Assembly: GCA_026985625.1 (NCBI GenBank) | Contig: JALSQC010000018.1 | Location: forward strand, 1-5,526 | Direction: 5' to 3' | DNA: 5,526 nt | Source of the DNA: Bacteroidales bacterium | Lineage (GTDB): Bacteria; Bacteroidota; Bacteroidia; Bacteroidales; JAFGXI01 | Part shown: positions 1-5,526 of the stretch, piece by piece | Layout of the letters: each line of letters starts with the position of its first letter | Position numbering within the stretch: position 1 is the first letter of the stretch | Position numbers and translations under genes: made by a program | Notes under the pieces: model-generated | The model's database searches: none | Seen by the model: the letters and a program-made list of their open reading frames with translations, nothing else | Told to the model about the DNA's origin: nothing

Positions 1-274
1 TTGGACTATCTTCGTATAACGGATTGTTTTCCGGCAGATATCCAATGTGTTTTTTCAGTTCTTCGGCATTTTCTATTAAGTTTTTTCCGTTTATTGTTAT
101 TTCTCCACTCGTTGGCGAAATGTAATTTGTTATCATTTTCATTGTAGTGGTTTTACCGGCACCGTTTGGTCCTAAAAATCCTACAATCTCACCTGTTTTA
201 ACCTCAAAATCGATATTGTCAACTGCTTTTTGACCACCGTATTTTTTGGTTAGATTGCTAATTTTTATATCCAT
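1..274 (-). CDS. gldA: GldA-like ABC transporter ATP-binding protein, N-terminal 91 codons (cut by window edge)
   Basis: This is the N-terminal part of an ATPase subunit of an ABC-2 type exporter. It hydrolyses ATP at the cytoplasmic face to power a membrane partner that lies outside the window. The translation starts MDIKISNLTKKYGG. The Walker A motif GPNGAGKT is at residues 35-42, followed by TTTMKMI, and the Q-loop region reads GYLPENNPLY at residues 78-87, with Glu in place of the classical Gln. The combination of GFLGPNGAGKTTTMKM and GYLPE-NPLY is typical of GldA, the ATPase of the GldAFG complex first described in gliding flavobacteria and also present in many non-gliding Bacteroidota. 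Walker B and the signature motif lie beyond the left edge. The ATG at 274-272 is the natural start because it sits just before the first beta strand of the fold. The symbol rests on family resemblance of one third of the protein; another ABC-2 ATPase remains possible. Confidence 0.88.
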   Translation of the reverse strand, partial: MDIKISNLTKKYGGQKAVDNIDFEVKTGEIVGFLGPNGAGKTTTMKMITNYISPTSGEITINGKNLIENAEELKKHIGYLPENNPLYEDSP

Positions 275-302
275 TTTTCTACTAATAATTTTAAATTACT
301 CT

Positions 303-334
303 CAAAATTATTTTCAGATATTTTTTTTTACAAG
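303..334 (-). promoter_or_regulatory. Candidate Bacteroidota-type promoter of the gldA-like gene
   Basis: On the minus strand, 310-303 reads TAATTTTG, an exact match to the Bacteroidota -7 consensus TAnnTTTG. A CTTG at 334-331 matches three of four bases of the -33 TTTG element. The 20-bp spacer is in the usual range. Transcription would begin near 297, leaving a leader of roughly 20 nt before the ATG at 274. The spacer contains a run of nine T (321-329). The match is by eye only, and such motifs also arise by chance in AT-rich DNA. Confidence 0.4.
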
Positions 335-434
335 CAATTAACAGATTTTAACGTGGCGTAATAATCCTGTTTTAAAATTTTTTAACAAAACCTTTAATGG
401 TAAGAATGTGTTGTATAAAAGGTGCTACTAAATT

Positions 435-459
435 TCTTATTAAGTTTTAATTAATAAGA
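435..459 (-). repeat. AT-rich inverted repeat over the lipoprotein stop codon
   Basis: TCTTATTAA (435-443) and TTAATAAGA (451-459) form perfect 9-bp arms around a 7-nt loop. The hairpin overlaps the last codons and the TAA stop (449-447) of the lipoprotein gene. It could slow or stop transcription before the gldA-like gene. However, the stem has only one G-C pair and the transcript after it is AAUUUAGUAGC rather than a U-run, so it is not a convincing intrinsic terminator. Confidence 0.3.
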
Positions 460-1424
460 TTATTTTTTTTAATAATTTTTATTTTAAATTTATCTATATG
501 GTCAAATTTTAGTGTTTTATAAGTGTTTTTTGTAGATTCTAATTTGTTTATATCGCCTTTCCATATACCAATTATATCGTCAGGCGATAAGTCGTCTCTA
601 TCCATAACTTTTATTATAATTTTACCGGGATTTTTTAAATGTATAAACGATATTGTGTCTTTGTAAAGATACATTGTAGCATAATTTGCTTCGTGGTTTG
701 ATTTAATACTTTCGTAATTTTTATTGTCTAAATTATATATTATCTGCCAGTAAATATCGGGATAACCTTCTCGAAAAGAAAAGTCCATTCCTTTTGGCGA
801 AAAGTATTTATCGTTTTGCAAAATTATACTATCGTTACAAATAGTTGTTTCGTAAATCTCAGGTATGTTTAAGTTAAAAATTATATTTGCTCTGTAATCA
901 ATATTTATATTTTGTTTTATTTTATCGCTTTTTAATTTATCAATTATATTTTCGTCGTCGGTTGTAATTTTAAGATTTATTTTATGTTTTCCGTTTTTTA
1001 ATTTATAAAAATAAATTAAGGGTATCGAAAATTTTATTTCGTTAGTTTTTGTTATATCACAATCGTTACTTTTGTATCCTATTATTGTGTCGTTAATAAA
1101 ATCAAAACCTGTAAAATATTTGTAGAATAACGGGTCTATTTTTATTATATTGTTATTATCGAAAAGTTTAAATTTAAAACGTTTGTAAACTGATATTTTA
1201 TCTTTATTTTTTTTTGATAAATTTAATAATTGCTTAATATGTAAACGTATTGTTAATGTATTTTTATATTGTTCGATATGTATTTTAGAATAATTTTTAA
1301 AATCATCAGATGCACTAATAATATTATAATTAAGTTGTTTGGTATCAAGATATCTGTCCCATTCGTCGATGCAAGATGTTAATAAAAAAAATAAAAAAAT
1401 AATTGTTATATTTATTACTTTCAT
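447..1424 (-). CDS. Envelope lipoprotein with a C-terminal C2-type calcium-binding domain
   Basis: I do not recognise a named gene for this 325-residue lipoprotein. Residues 1-17 are a hydrophobic type II signal peptide and the lipobox is LTSC (15-18), so the mature protein should begin at lipidated C18. The next residues, IDEWD, are acidic, resembling the surface-export signal of Bacteroidota lipoproteins. Residues about 50-185 look like a beta-rich domain of unknown role. Residues about 198-296 resemble a C2 domain: loop 1 is KGMDF...GYPDIYW with D214 and D223, and loop 3 is DRDDLSPDDIIG with D275, D277 and D283. In synaptotagmin C2A the equivalent calcium ligands are D172, D178, D230, D232 and D238, so the intervals 52, 2 and 6 are identical here, while loop 1 is three residues longer. 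Calcium or calcium-dependent lipid binding is inferred. The start at 1424 is set by the signal peptide; no clear ribosome binding site is visible. The gene lies 141 bp after the TonB receptor on the same strand. It is rich in Lys, Ile and Asn, as expected at this GC level. Confidence 0.85.
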   Translation of the reverse strand: MKVINITIIFLFFLLTSCIDEWDRYLDTKQLNYNIISASDDFKNYSKIHIEQYKNTLTIRLHIKQLLNLSKKNKDKISVYKRFKFKLFDNNNIIKIDPLFYKYFTGFDFINDTIIGYKSNDCDITKTNEIKFSIPLIYFYKLKNGKHKINLKITTDDENIIDKLKSDKIKQNINIDYRANIIFNLNIPEIYETTICNDSIILQNDKYFSPKGMDFSFREGYPDIYWQIIYNLDNKNYESIKSNHEANYATMYLYKDTISFIHLKNPGKIIIKVMDRDDLSPDDIIGIWKGDINKLESTKNTYKTLKFDHIDKFKIKIIKKNNLIN

Positions 1425-1565
1425 TTGCTTGTTGTTTTGTATTTAGTTGATACCAAAAAATTATTAATAAAAAAATAAAACATAAAAGTATAAATAATTT
1501 TTGAGTGTTACAATATTTATTTTATATCATATCGGATTTTTATATAACAATAATGTTTTATTTTA

Positions 1566-3962
1566 TTAAAAATTTATTCTCATAACAAAAATTAAATTCC
1601 GTCCCGGTGCTGATATTCCCGAAGCAAAAACTCTGTAATTTTTATCTAAAATATTTTTTACTTGTGTTTGTATCATCAAAAATTTATTTATACGATACGA
1701 TGCCGCTAAATTAAGAGTATACCAAGCAGGCATACCGTCGGGGGTTGCTTTAGAAAAGTTATCTTCGCCGTAAAAATTATAATCTTTTAGGTGTTTCCAA
1801 CCATTGTAAAGCGAATAAAACTCTATATTAAGATTATTTATTTCAAGATTTATTCCTGTTTTTCCATAAACGGGAGGTATATGATCAAGCGGATAATCCG
1901 TGGTATCGGTTTTTATTCTTCCGTAAGTGTAATATATCGACGAATATAGTGATAAATAAGATGTTATATTTGCTTTTATTTTTCCCGAAAATCCGTATAT
2001 GTAAGCATTTCTTGCATTGACATTTGCAAAAACTTTGCTCATTGTTCCTTCATACATAATAGAATCTTGTCCGTTAAATAAAAAAGGTTGAGTTGTAATA
2101 GCATCGTTATAAATCGAATAAAAAGCATTTGTTTTTATAAGTATATTTTTTTTAATAATTTTTGATATATTTACTTCGCCTGTATAAACATATTCGGGCT
2201 TTAAATTATTATTAGGAACTATTATAGTTCCGGGTTGCGAGTCGAAAACTTTACTTACATCGTCAACATTAGGAGCTCTAAATCCTGACGAAATGTTTGT
2301 AGATATATTAAATTGATTTGGAGTTTTTATTATAAAACCGAGATTTCCGTTAAACGCCGAATTTTTTTGCGATATATTGTCGAACGGAAAAGAATAAAAA
2401 CTTTTATCAACAAACAAGCAATTTAAACTTGTATAGTTATAACGTATTCCGTCGTTAAGCAAAAATATATTATTAATTTCCCAAGTATGTGTTGCATATA
2501 CCGCAGCACTTAACATTTTAGAGCCTCCATCGGGATAACGGGTATCAAGTGGCGATTTTTCTCCGTTGACAATGTTTTCGGTTTCGGCTTTTGATTGCAC
2601 GTAGTTAAATTGCGACTCTAATCCGTATCGCAGCTCATTATTGTTTATGATTTTTGCAAAATCTATGTTTGCCGAACCAACATTTACAGTCTCGGTTCTA
2701 TGATTAAGATTATTTTTTTTAAATTTTCGATTATGGCGGCTCTCCTCAATATTTTGATATGCTAAAATAAACTGCATATTATCGTAATATTTTGTTGGTT
2801 TATTTAACTTTAAATTATACGAACTTAAAAAACGTTTTTGTGGACCGTAATACCAATCGGCATATTTTAGATTGTTTCCGTTGTATTGACTTAATCTGTC
2901 GTATCGCGGAATGTTTGTCGATGTAGAGTATTGTATATTTAAAATATGCTTTGTTTTATTGTTTGGCGAGAATAATAATTTTTGCATAAGGTCGTATTGC
3001 GAGTATCCCGAACGTCGTTGTATATTTACATTAGAGTTTTTTATCATAGTATCTTTGTTATCGACACGGGCAACAAAATATTCACACTTTCCAAAATCGG
3101 GATAAGCGGGCAAACGATTTGCTCCTTGTATTAAATCGCCAAAAATATGAATACTTGCCGAGCTTAGCGATGCAAACTTTTTGCCTCCAACATTTACATC
3201 GAAATGCGATGATTGTTCGTTGTTAGCGGTAGCATAACGCATATAAATATTGCCATTAGATACAATATTACTATCTATTGATAATTCCGGATTTTTTGTA
3301 AAAAGATGTATTACACCTCCAAGGGCATCGCTGCCGTAAACTACCGAACCAGGCCCGTAAACAATTTCGGTGCGTTGCAACATAGACTCGTCAACCGTAA
3401 TAATATTTTGCAAATGTCCGCCTCTGTAAATAGCATTATTCATTTTAACACCATCTACAACAAGTAAAATTTTATTTGTTTCAAATCCGCGTATTATTGG
3501 ACTACCTCCTCCCATTTGGCTTTTTTGAACAAAAATATCTCCCGACTCTTGTAACATATCGGCAGAATTACCGGGGTTTGTTTTTGATATTGATTGCAAA
3601 CTTATAACCTCGATTTGGCGAGGAACATCATCGGCTTTTTCTTTAAATTTATTTGCTGAAACAACAACCTCGTTAACATTAATAATATTCTTGCTTAGAT
3701 AAACTATAAAATTGTTTGATTTAATTTTATCATACGATAAAATCTTAGTTTTGTAGCTAGAGTGCGAAAAACTTATTTTGTTTGAATTTTTTAGTGCAGA
3801 TATATCTGCTATTCCGTTTTTATCGGTTATTATTTGATTTGATTTACTTGATATTATAACATTCTCTATACCTTTGTAAGTCGATTTATCTATTACTTGT
3901 ATATTTTGTGAGAATAAAGTAATTGATAAAAATGTAAAATATAATATTATTATTTTTTTCAT
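1566..3962 (-). CDS. TonB-dependent outer-membrane receptor with N-terminal carboxypeptidase-regulatory-like domain
   Basis: This is an outer-membrane gated channel that imports a scarce ligand using energy from TonB-ExbBD. The signal peptide spans residues 1-18, with cleavage likely at FS/Q. A carboxypeptidase-D regulatory-like beta domain follows (about 21-92), then a TonB-box-like NEVVVSANK (97-105). The plug spans about 110-225, with SPIIRGFETNKILLVVDG (154-171), GGHLQN (181-186) and the strongly conserved YGPGSVVYGSDALGGV (202-217). The rest is a 22-strand type barrel ending in GRNLIFVMRINF, with the terminal Phe typical for BAM recognition. FRAP (561-564) and NNNLKPE (584-590) recall the FRAP/NPNL segment of haem and haemoglobin receptors, but there is no His between them, so haem is not assured; a siderophore or metal complex is equally possible. 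The 798-residue length is normal and the gene looks intact. It sits downstream of a small membrane-anchored protein and upstream of a C2 lipoprotein, all on one strand. The ATG at 3962 directly precedes the signal peptide. Confidence 0.96.
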   Translation of the reverse strand: MKKIIILYFTFLSITLFSQNIQVIDKSTYKGIENVIISSKSNQIITDKNGIADISALKNSNKISFSHSSYKTKILSYDKIKSNNFIVYLSKNIINVNEVVVSANKFKEKADDVPRQIEVISLQSISKTNPGNSADMLQESGDIFVQKSQMGGGSPIIRGFETNKILLVVDGVKMNNAIYRGGHLQNIITVDESMLQRTEIVYGPGSVVYGSDALGGVIHLFTKNPELSIDSNIVSNGNIYMRYATANNEQSSHFDVNVGGKKFASLSSASIHIFGDLIQGANRLPAYPDFGKCEYFVARVDNKDTMIKNSNVNIQRRSGYSQYDLMQKLLFSPNNKTKHILNIQYSTSTNIPRYDRLSQYNGNNLKYADWYYGPQKRFLSSYNLKLNKPTKYYDNMQFILAYQNIEESRHNRKFKKNNLNHRTETVNVGSANIDFAKIINNNELRYGLESQFNYVQSKAETENIVNGEKSPLDTRYPDGGSKMLSAAVYATHTWEINNIFLLNDGIRYNYTSLNCLFVDKSFYSFPFDNISQKNSAFNGNLGFIIKTPNQFNISTNISSGFRAPNVDDVSKVFDSQPGTIIVPNNNLKPEYVYTGEVNISKIIKKNILIKTNAFYSIYNDAITTQPFLFNGQDSIMYEGTMSKVFANVNARNAYIYGFSGKIKANITSYLSLYSSIYYTYGRIKTDTTDYPLDHIPPVYGKTGINLEINNLNIEFYSLYNGWKHLKDYNFYGEDNFSKATPDGMPAWYTLNLAASYRINKFLMIQTQVKNILDKNYRVFASGISAPGRNLIFVMRINF

Positions 3963-3986
3963 GTGTTTTATTTTTTATTAATACCG

Positions 3987-4040
3987 TTAACAAATAACAA
4001 TACGGACATAGATTGCATTGTTATCTGCGTAAAATGTTAA
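3987..4040. promoter_or_regulatory. Nested inverted repeats upstream of the TonB receptor (candidate operator or leader hairpin)
   Basis: ATAACAAT (3994-4001) and ATTGTTAT (4017-4024) are perfect 8-bp inverted arms separated by 15 bp, ending 32 bp before the receptor start codon. A second pair, TTAACA (3987-3992) and TGTTAA (4035-4040), flanks it, though not around exactly the same centre. The arms share the core TAACA/TGTTA. This could be a paired-dimer operator or, if transcribed on the minus strand, a leader hairpin. I found no exact TAnnTTTG promoter element in this 210-bp gap, so where transcription starts is unknown. Confidence 0.35.
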
Positions 4041-4083
4041 TTTATAATTTGTTTTGTAATTTATTTAATAATTAGTGTGTTGT

Positions 4084-4096
4084 ATTTACAGTAAAT
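4084..4096. repeat. Short perfect dyad ATTTACAGTAAAT
   Basis: A 13-bp palindrome with one central base lies in the gap between the small membrane protein and the TonB receptor, about 120 bp before the receptor start. It has the size of a regulator half-site pair, but palindromes of this length occur by chance in AT-rich DNA and no regulator is implied by the neighbours. Confidence 0.25.
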
Positions 4097-4118
4097 GTAA
4101 TATTTTAAATTACCTGAT

Positions 4119-4139
4119 TTATAATAAAAATTATTATAA
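4119..4139 (-). repeat. AT-only inverted repeat downstream of the small membrane protein gene
   Basis: TTATAATAA (4119-4127) and TTATTATAA (4131-4139) are perfect 9-bp arms around a 3-nt loop, about 33 bp past the stop codon at 4173. The stem has no G-C pair and is not followed by a U-run in the minus-strand transcript, so it is listed as structure only. It could weakly separate this gene from the receptor. Confidence 0.3.
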
Positions 4140-4141
4140 TA

Positions 4142-4152
4142 TAACATTGTTA
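4142..4152. repeat. Dyad TAACATTGTTA after the small membrane protein gene
   Basis: TAACA (4142-4146) and TGTTA (4148-4152) flank one central T, 20 bp past the stop of the small membrane protein gene. The same core forms the arms of the larger inverted repeat before the receptor start (3994-4024), which raises the chance that one protein binds both. This is a match by eye without statistical support. Confidence 0.25.
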
Positions 4153-4172
4153 ATACACTAATAAATATAAAG

Positions 4173-4667
4173 TTAGAATTTTGGAGGAGGAGGAATAATA
4201 TCTTTTATAAAATTACGATAAAAAGTTTTAAAATAAAATATCGAATTATTAATGTTATTATTAAAAAAAGTAAATACAAATACGTTATTAAAAAAAGCAG
4301 GTTTAAAAATATTAAACGTTAATTTTTTTTGATTTTTTGACGACGTTTTATCTGTAACAAAATTATTTATAACTAAATTTAACTTTTTGTAACCCAATGT
4401 TTCTTCTTTATCCGATAAACATTTTAAAACAATATTATCTCCCGATACATTTATTGATTTTACATCGTATAATTTATTTTTGTATATAAATTCTTTATTA
4501 TGTTTTTTCCAATTAATTTTATTAAAATCTGTTTTTGATAATTTAAAAACCGATATTGATGTTTCGGTATTTTTATAATCGTTAAATGTAAAGCTAAAAT
4601 AAAAATAATATCCTGTAAACAGATATAAAAATAAACTTAAAAATAATATCGATAAAATTCTTTTCAC
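4173..4667 (-). CDS. Small membrane-anchored protein with PPPPKF C-terminus, upstream of the TonB receptor
   Basis: This 164-residue protein has one N-terminal hydrophobic segment (about 4-26, with GYYFYF at its end) preceded by KR. It is therefore probably anchored in the inner membrane or secreted, with the rest in the periplasm. The middle contains W53, EFIYKNKLYDV (59-69) and, after a short gap, CLSDKEE (83-89), with a single cysteine. The tail is very Phe/Asn-rich and ends in IIPPPPKF. From memory, this layout (GYY at the membrane exit, EF.Y..K.YDV, C..D..E, proline-rich end) recurs in small uncharacterised Bacteroidota proteins encoded beside TonB receptors; no function is known to me. 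The start is GTG at 4667-4665: the frame upstream reaches a stop without an ATG, and the protein contains no internal Met, so GTG is the only reasonable start. The receptor follows 210 bp downstream on the same strand, and pfkA diverges 99 bp away. Confidence 0.75.
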   Translation of the reverse strand: MKRILSILFLSLFLYLFTGYYFYFSFTFNDYKNTETSISVFKLSKTDFNKINWKKHNKEFIYKNKLYDVKSINVSGDNIVLKCLSDKEETLGYKKLNLVINNFVTDKTSSKNQKKLTFNIFKPAFFNNVFVFTFFNNNINNSIFYFKTFYRNFIKDIIPPPPKF

Positions 4668-4681
4668 AAAAAGATTTTTTA

Positions 4682-4689
4682 CAAATATA
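4682..4689 (-). promoter_or_regulatory. Candidate -7 element for the small membrane protein gene
   Basis: The minus strand reads TATATTTG at 4689-4682, an exact TAnnTTTG match. A poor -33 candidate, TCTG at 4710-4707, lies 17 bp upstream. Transcription would start near 4676, giving a very short leader of about 8 nt before the GTG at 4667. The weak -33 and short leader keep confidence low. Confidence 0.3.
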
Positions 4690-4766
4690 TATTATTTTTT
4701 AACTTGCAGAATTATTATTTTAGCAAATATTATATAAATAACATAAGGAAAGTCAAAATAACAGAT

Positions 4767-5526
4767 ATGAATAAAAATATTAAAAAATTAGCAGTTTTAA
4801 CATCGGGAGGCGATTCTCCCGGAATGAACGCTGCAATTCGAGCAGTTGTTCGTGCCGGTATATATAACGGAATGGAAGTATATGGTGTTCGTCATGGGTA
4901 TAAAGGTTTAGTTTATAATCAGATAGTAAGGTTAAAATCTCATTCGGTAAGCAACATTATTCAACGTGGCGGAACAATATTAAAAACTGCACGATGCCAA
5001 AAATTTAAAACAAAAGAAGGTAGAGATTTAGCTTATAAAACTTTAAAAGATAATAATATTGATGCTTTAATTGTAATAGGCGGCGACGGAACTTTTACAG
5101 GTGCAAATATTTTTACAAAAGAATATAACTTTCCTATAATTGGTTTGCCCGGAACAATTGATAACGACCTTTACGGAACCGATTACACAATAGGTTACGA
5201 TACAGCGTTAAATACGGTTATAGAAGCTGTTGATAAAATAAGAGATACGGCAAGTGCTCACAATCGTTTGTTTTTTGTAGAGGTTATGGGACGCGATGCG
5301 GGATTTATTGCTTTGCGTAGCGGAATAGCTTGTGGTGCAGAGGCTGTTCTTATTCCAGAGATACCTACTCATATAAAAGAACTTAAATCGTATCTCGAAG
5401 AAGGTTTTACACGCAAAAAAACAAGCGGAATAATTATTGTTGCCGAAGGCGACAACGAAGGAGGAGCCCTCGAAATTGCCGATAAAGTTCGTAACGATTT
5501 TACCGATTACGATGTTAGGGTTACAA
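4767..5526 (+). CDS. pfkA: ATP-dependent 6-phosphofructokinase, N-terminal 253 codons (cut by window edge)
   Basis: This cytoplasmic enzyme phosphorylates fructose 6-phosphate to fructose 1,6-bisphosphate, the committed step of glycolysis. Motifs in order are TSGGDSPGMNAAIR (12-25, ATP loop), QRGGTILKTAR (66-76), GGDGT (105-109), PGTIDND (128-134) with catalytic base D132 (E. coli D127), MGRDAG (174-179, sugar-phosphate binding) and AEGDNEG (226-232) with E227 matching E. coli E222. Gly in GGDGT (G108, E. coli G104) and G129 (E. coli G124) are those of ATP-dependent enzymes; pyrophosphate-dependent forms have Asp and Lys there. The family is about 320-330 residues, so roughly the last quarter is missing. 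The sequence up to NDFTDYDVRVT is intact. The ATG at 4767 gives the normal N-terminus. AAGGAA at 4745-4750 is too far upstream (16 nt) to be a convincing ribosome binding site. The gene diverges from the small membrane protein and is unrelated to the receptor cluster. Confidence 0.97.
   Translation, partial: MNKNIKKLAVLTSGGDSPGMNAAIRAVVRAGIYNGMEVYGVRHGYKGLVYNQIVRLKSHSVSNIIQRGGTILKTARCQKFKTKEGRDLAYKTLKDNNIDALIVIGGDGTFTGANIFTKEYNFPIIGLPGTIDNDLYGTDYTIGYDTALNTVIEAVDKIRDTASAHNRLFFVEVMGRDAGFIALRSGIACGAEAVLIPEIPTHIKELKSYLEEGFTRKKTSGIIIVAEGDNEGGALEIADKVRNDFTDYDVRVT

Noticed and set aside
1522..1547. TTATAT...ATATAA hairpin after the receptor as a terminator
   Set aside because: The stem is only six A-T pairs with a 14-nt loop and no U-run.
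2911..3105. A 64-codon open frame on the plus strand
   Set aside because: It lies antisense inside the well-supported TonB receptor gene, has no recognisable domain and is the kind of shadow frame expected there.
1566..3962. Naming the receptor as a haem receptor (HmuR/HemR) or as SusC
   Set aside because: The histidine expected between FRAP and NPNL is absent, and no SusD-like lipoprotein partner is present, so only the general receptor call is supported.
4119..4139. Intrinsic terminator after the small membrane protein gene
   Set aside because: The hairpin is made only of A-T pairs and no U-run follows on the minus strand, so it is kept only as an inverted repeat.
3963..4172. A classical 19-bp Fur box before the receptor
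   Set aside because: No sequence close to GATAATGATAATCATTATC was found; the dyads present have a different core and spacing.
4716..4723. TATTTTAG as a -7 element for pfkA
   Set aside because: It misses one base of the TTTG core and has no -33 TTTG at suitable spacing.
4745..4750. AAGGAA as the pfkA ribosome binding site
   Set aside because: It is 16 nt from the ATG, and Shine-Dalgarno sites are generally weak or absent in Bacteroidota; a chance match is likely.

Overview
The window looks like chromosomal DNA from a low-GC member of the Bacteroidota. The signs are very AT-rich DNA with TTA/AAA/ATT-heavy codon use, a GldA-type ABC ATPase, a TonB-dependent receptor with an N-terminal carboxypeptidase-regulatory-like domain, a lipoprotein with acidic residues just after the lipobox cysteine, promoter-like TAnnTTTG elements, and almost no Shine-Dalgarno sequences. 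The 6-phosphofructokinase reads like those of Bacteroidales. I cannot name a species.

Layout: four genes lie on the minus strand and one on the plus strand. In minus-strand transcription order they are: a small membrane-anchored protein with a PPPPKF tail (4667-4173, GTG start); a 798-residue TonB-dependent outer-membrane receptor (3962-1566); a 325-residue lipoprotein with a C-terminal C2-type calcium-binding domain (1424-447); and the N-terminal 91 codons of a GldA-like ABC ATPase (274 to the left edge, cut off). On the plus strand, divergent from the small protein across 99 bp, is the first 253 codons of ATP-dependent 6-phosphofructokinase pfkA (4767 to the right edge, cut off).

The gaps are 210 bp (small protein to receptor), 141 bp (receptor to lipoprotein) and 172 bp (lipoprotein to GldA). 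None contains a convincing intrinsic terminator, so the first three genes could form one envelope or uptake unit: an inner-membrane-anchored periplasmic protein, an outer-membrane gated channel and a possibly surface-exposed lipoprotein. That grouping is inference from order and strand. The gldA-like gene has its own candidate promoter. pfkA is housekeeping and functionally unrelated.

The most interesting item is the lipoprotein. Its C-terminal domain has all five C2-type Asp positions, with loop spacing identical to synaptotagmin C2A in two of three measurable intervals of loop 3 and in the loop 1 to loop 3 distance. This is an uncommon domain for a bacterial envelope lipoprotein, and here it sits next to a TonB receptor. 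Short TAACA/TGTTA dyads recur in the gaps between these genes and may be regulator sites. No RNA genes, mobile elements, CRISPR arrays or long repeats were seen.
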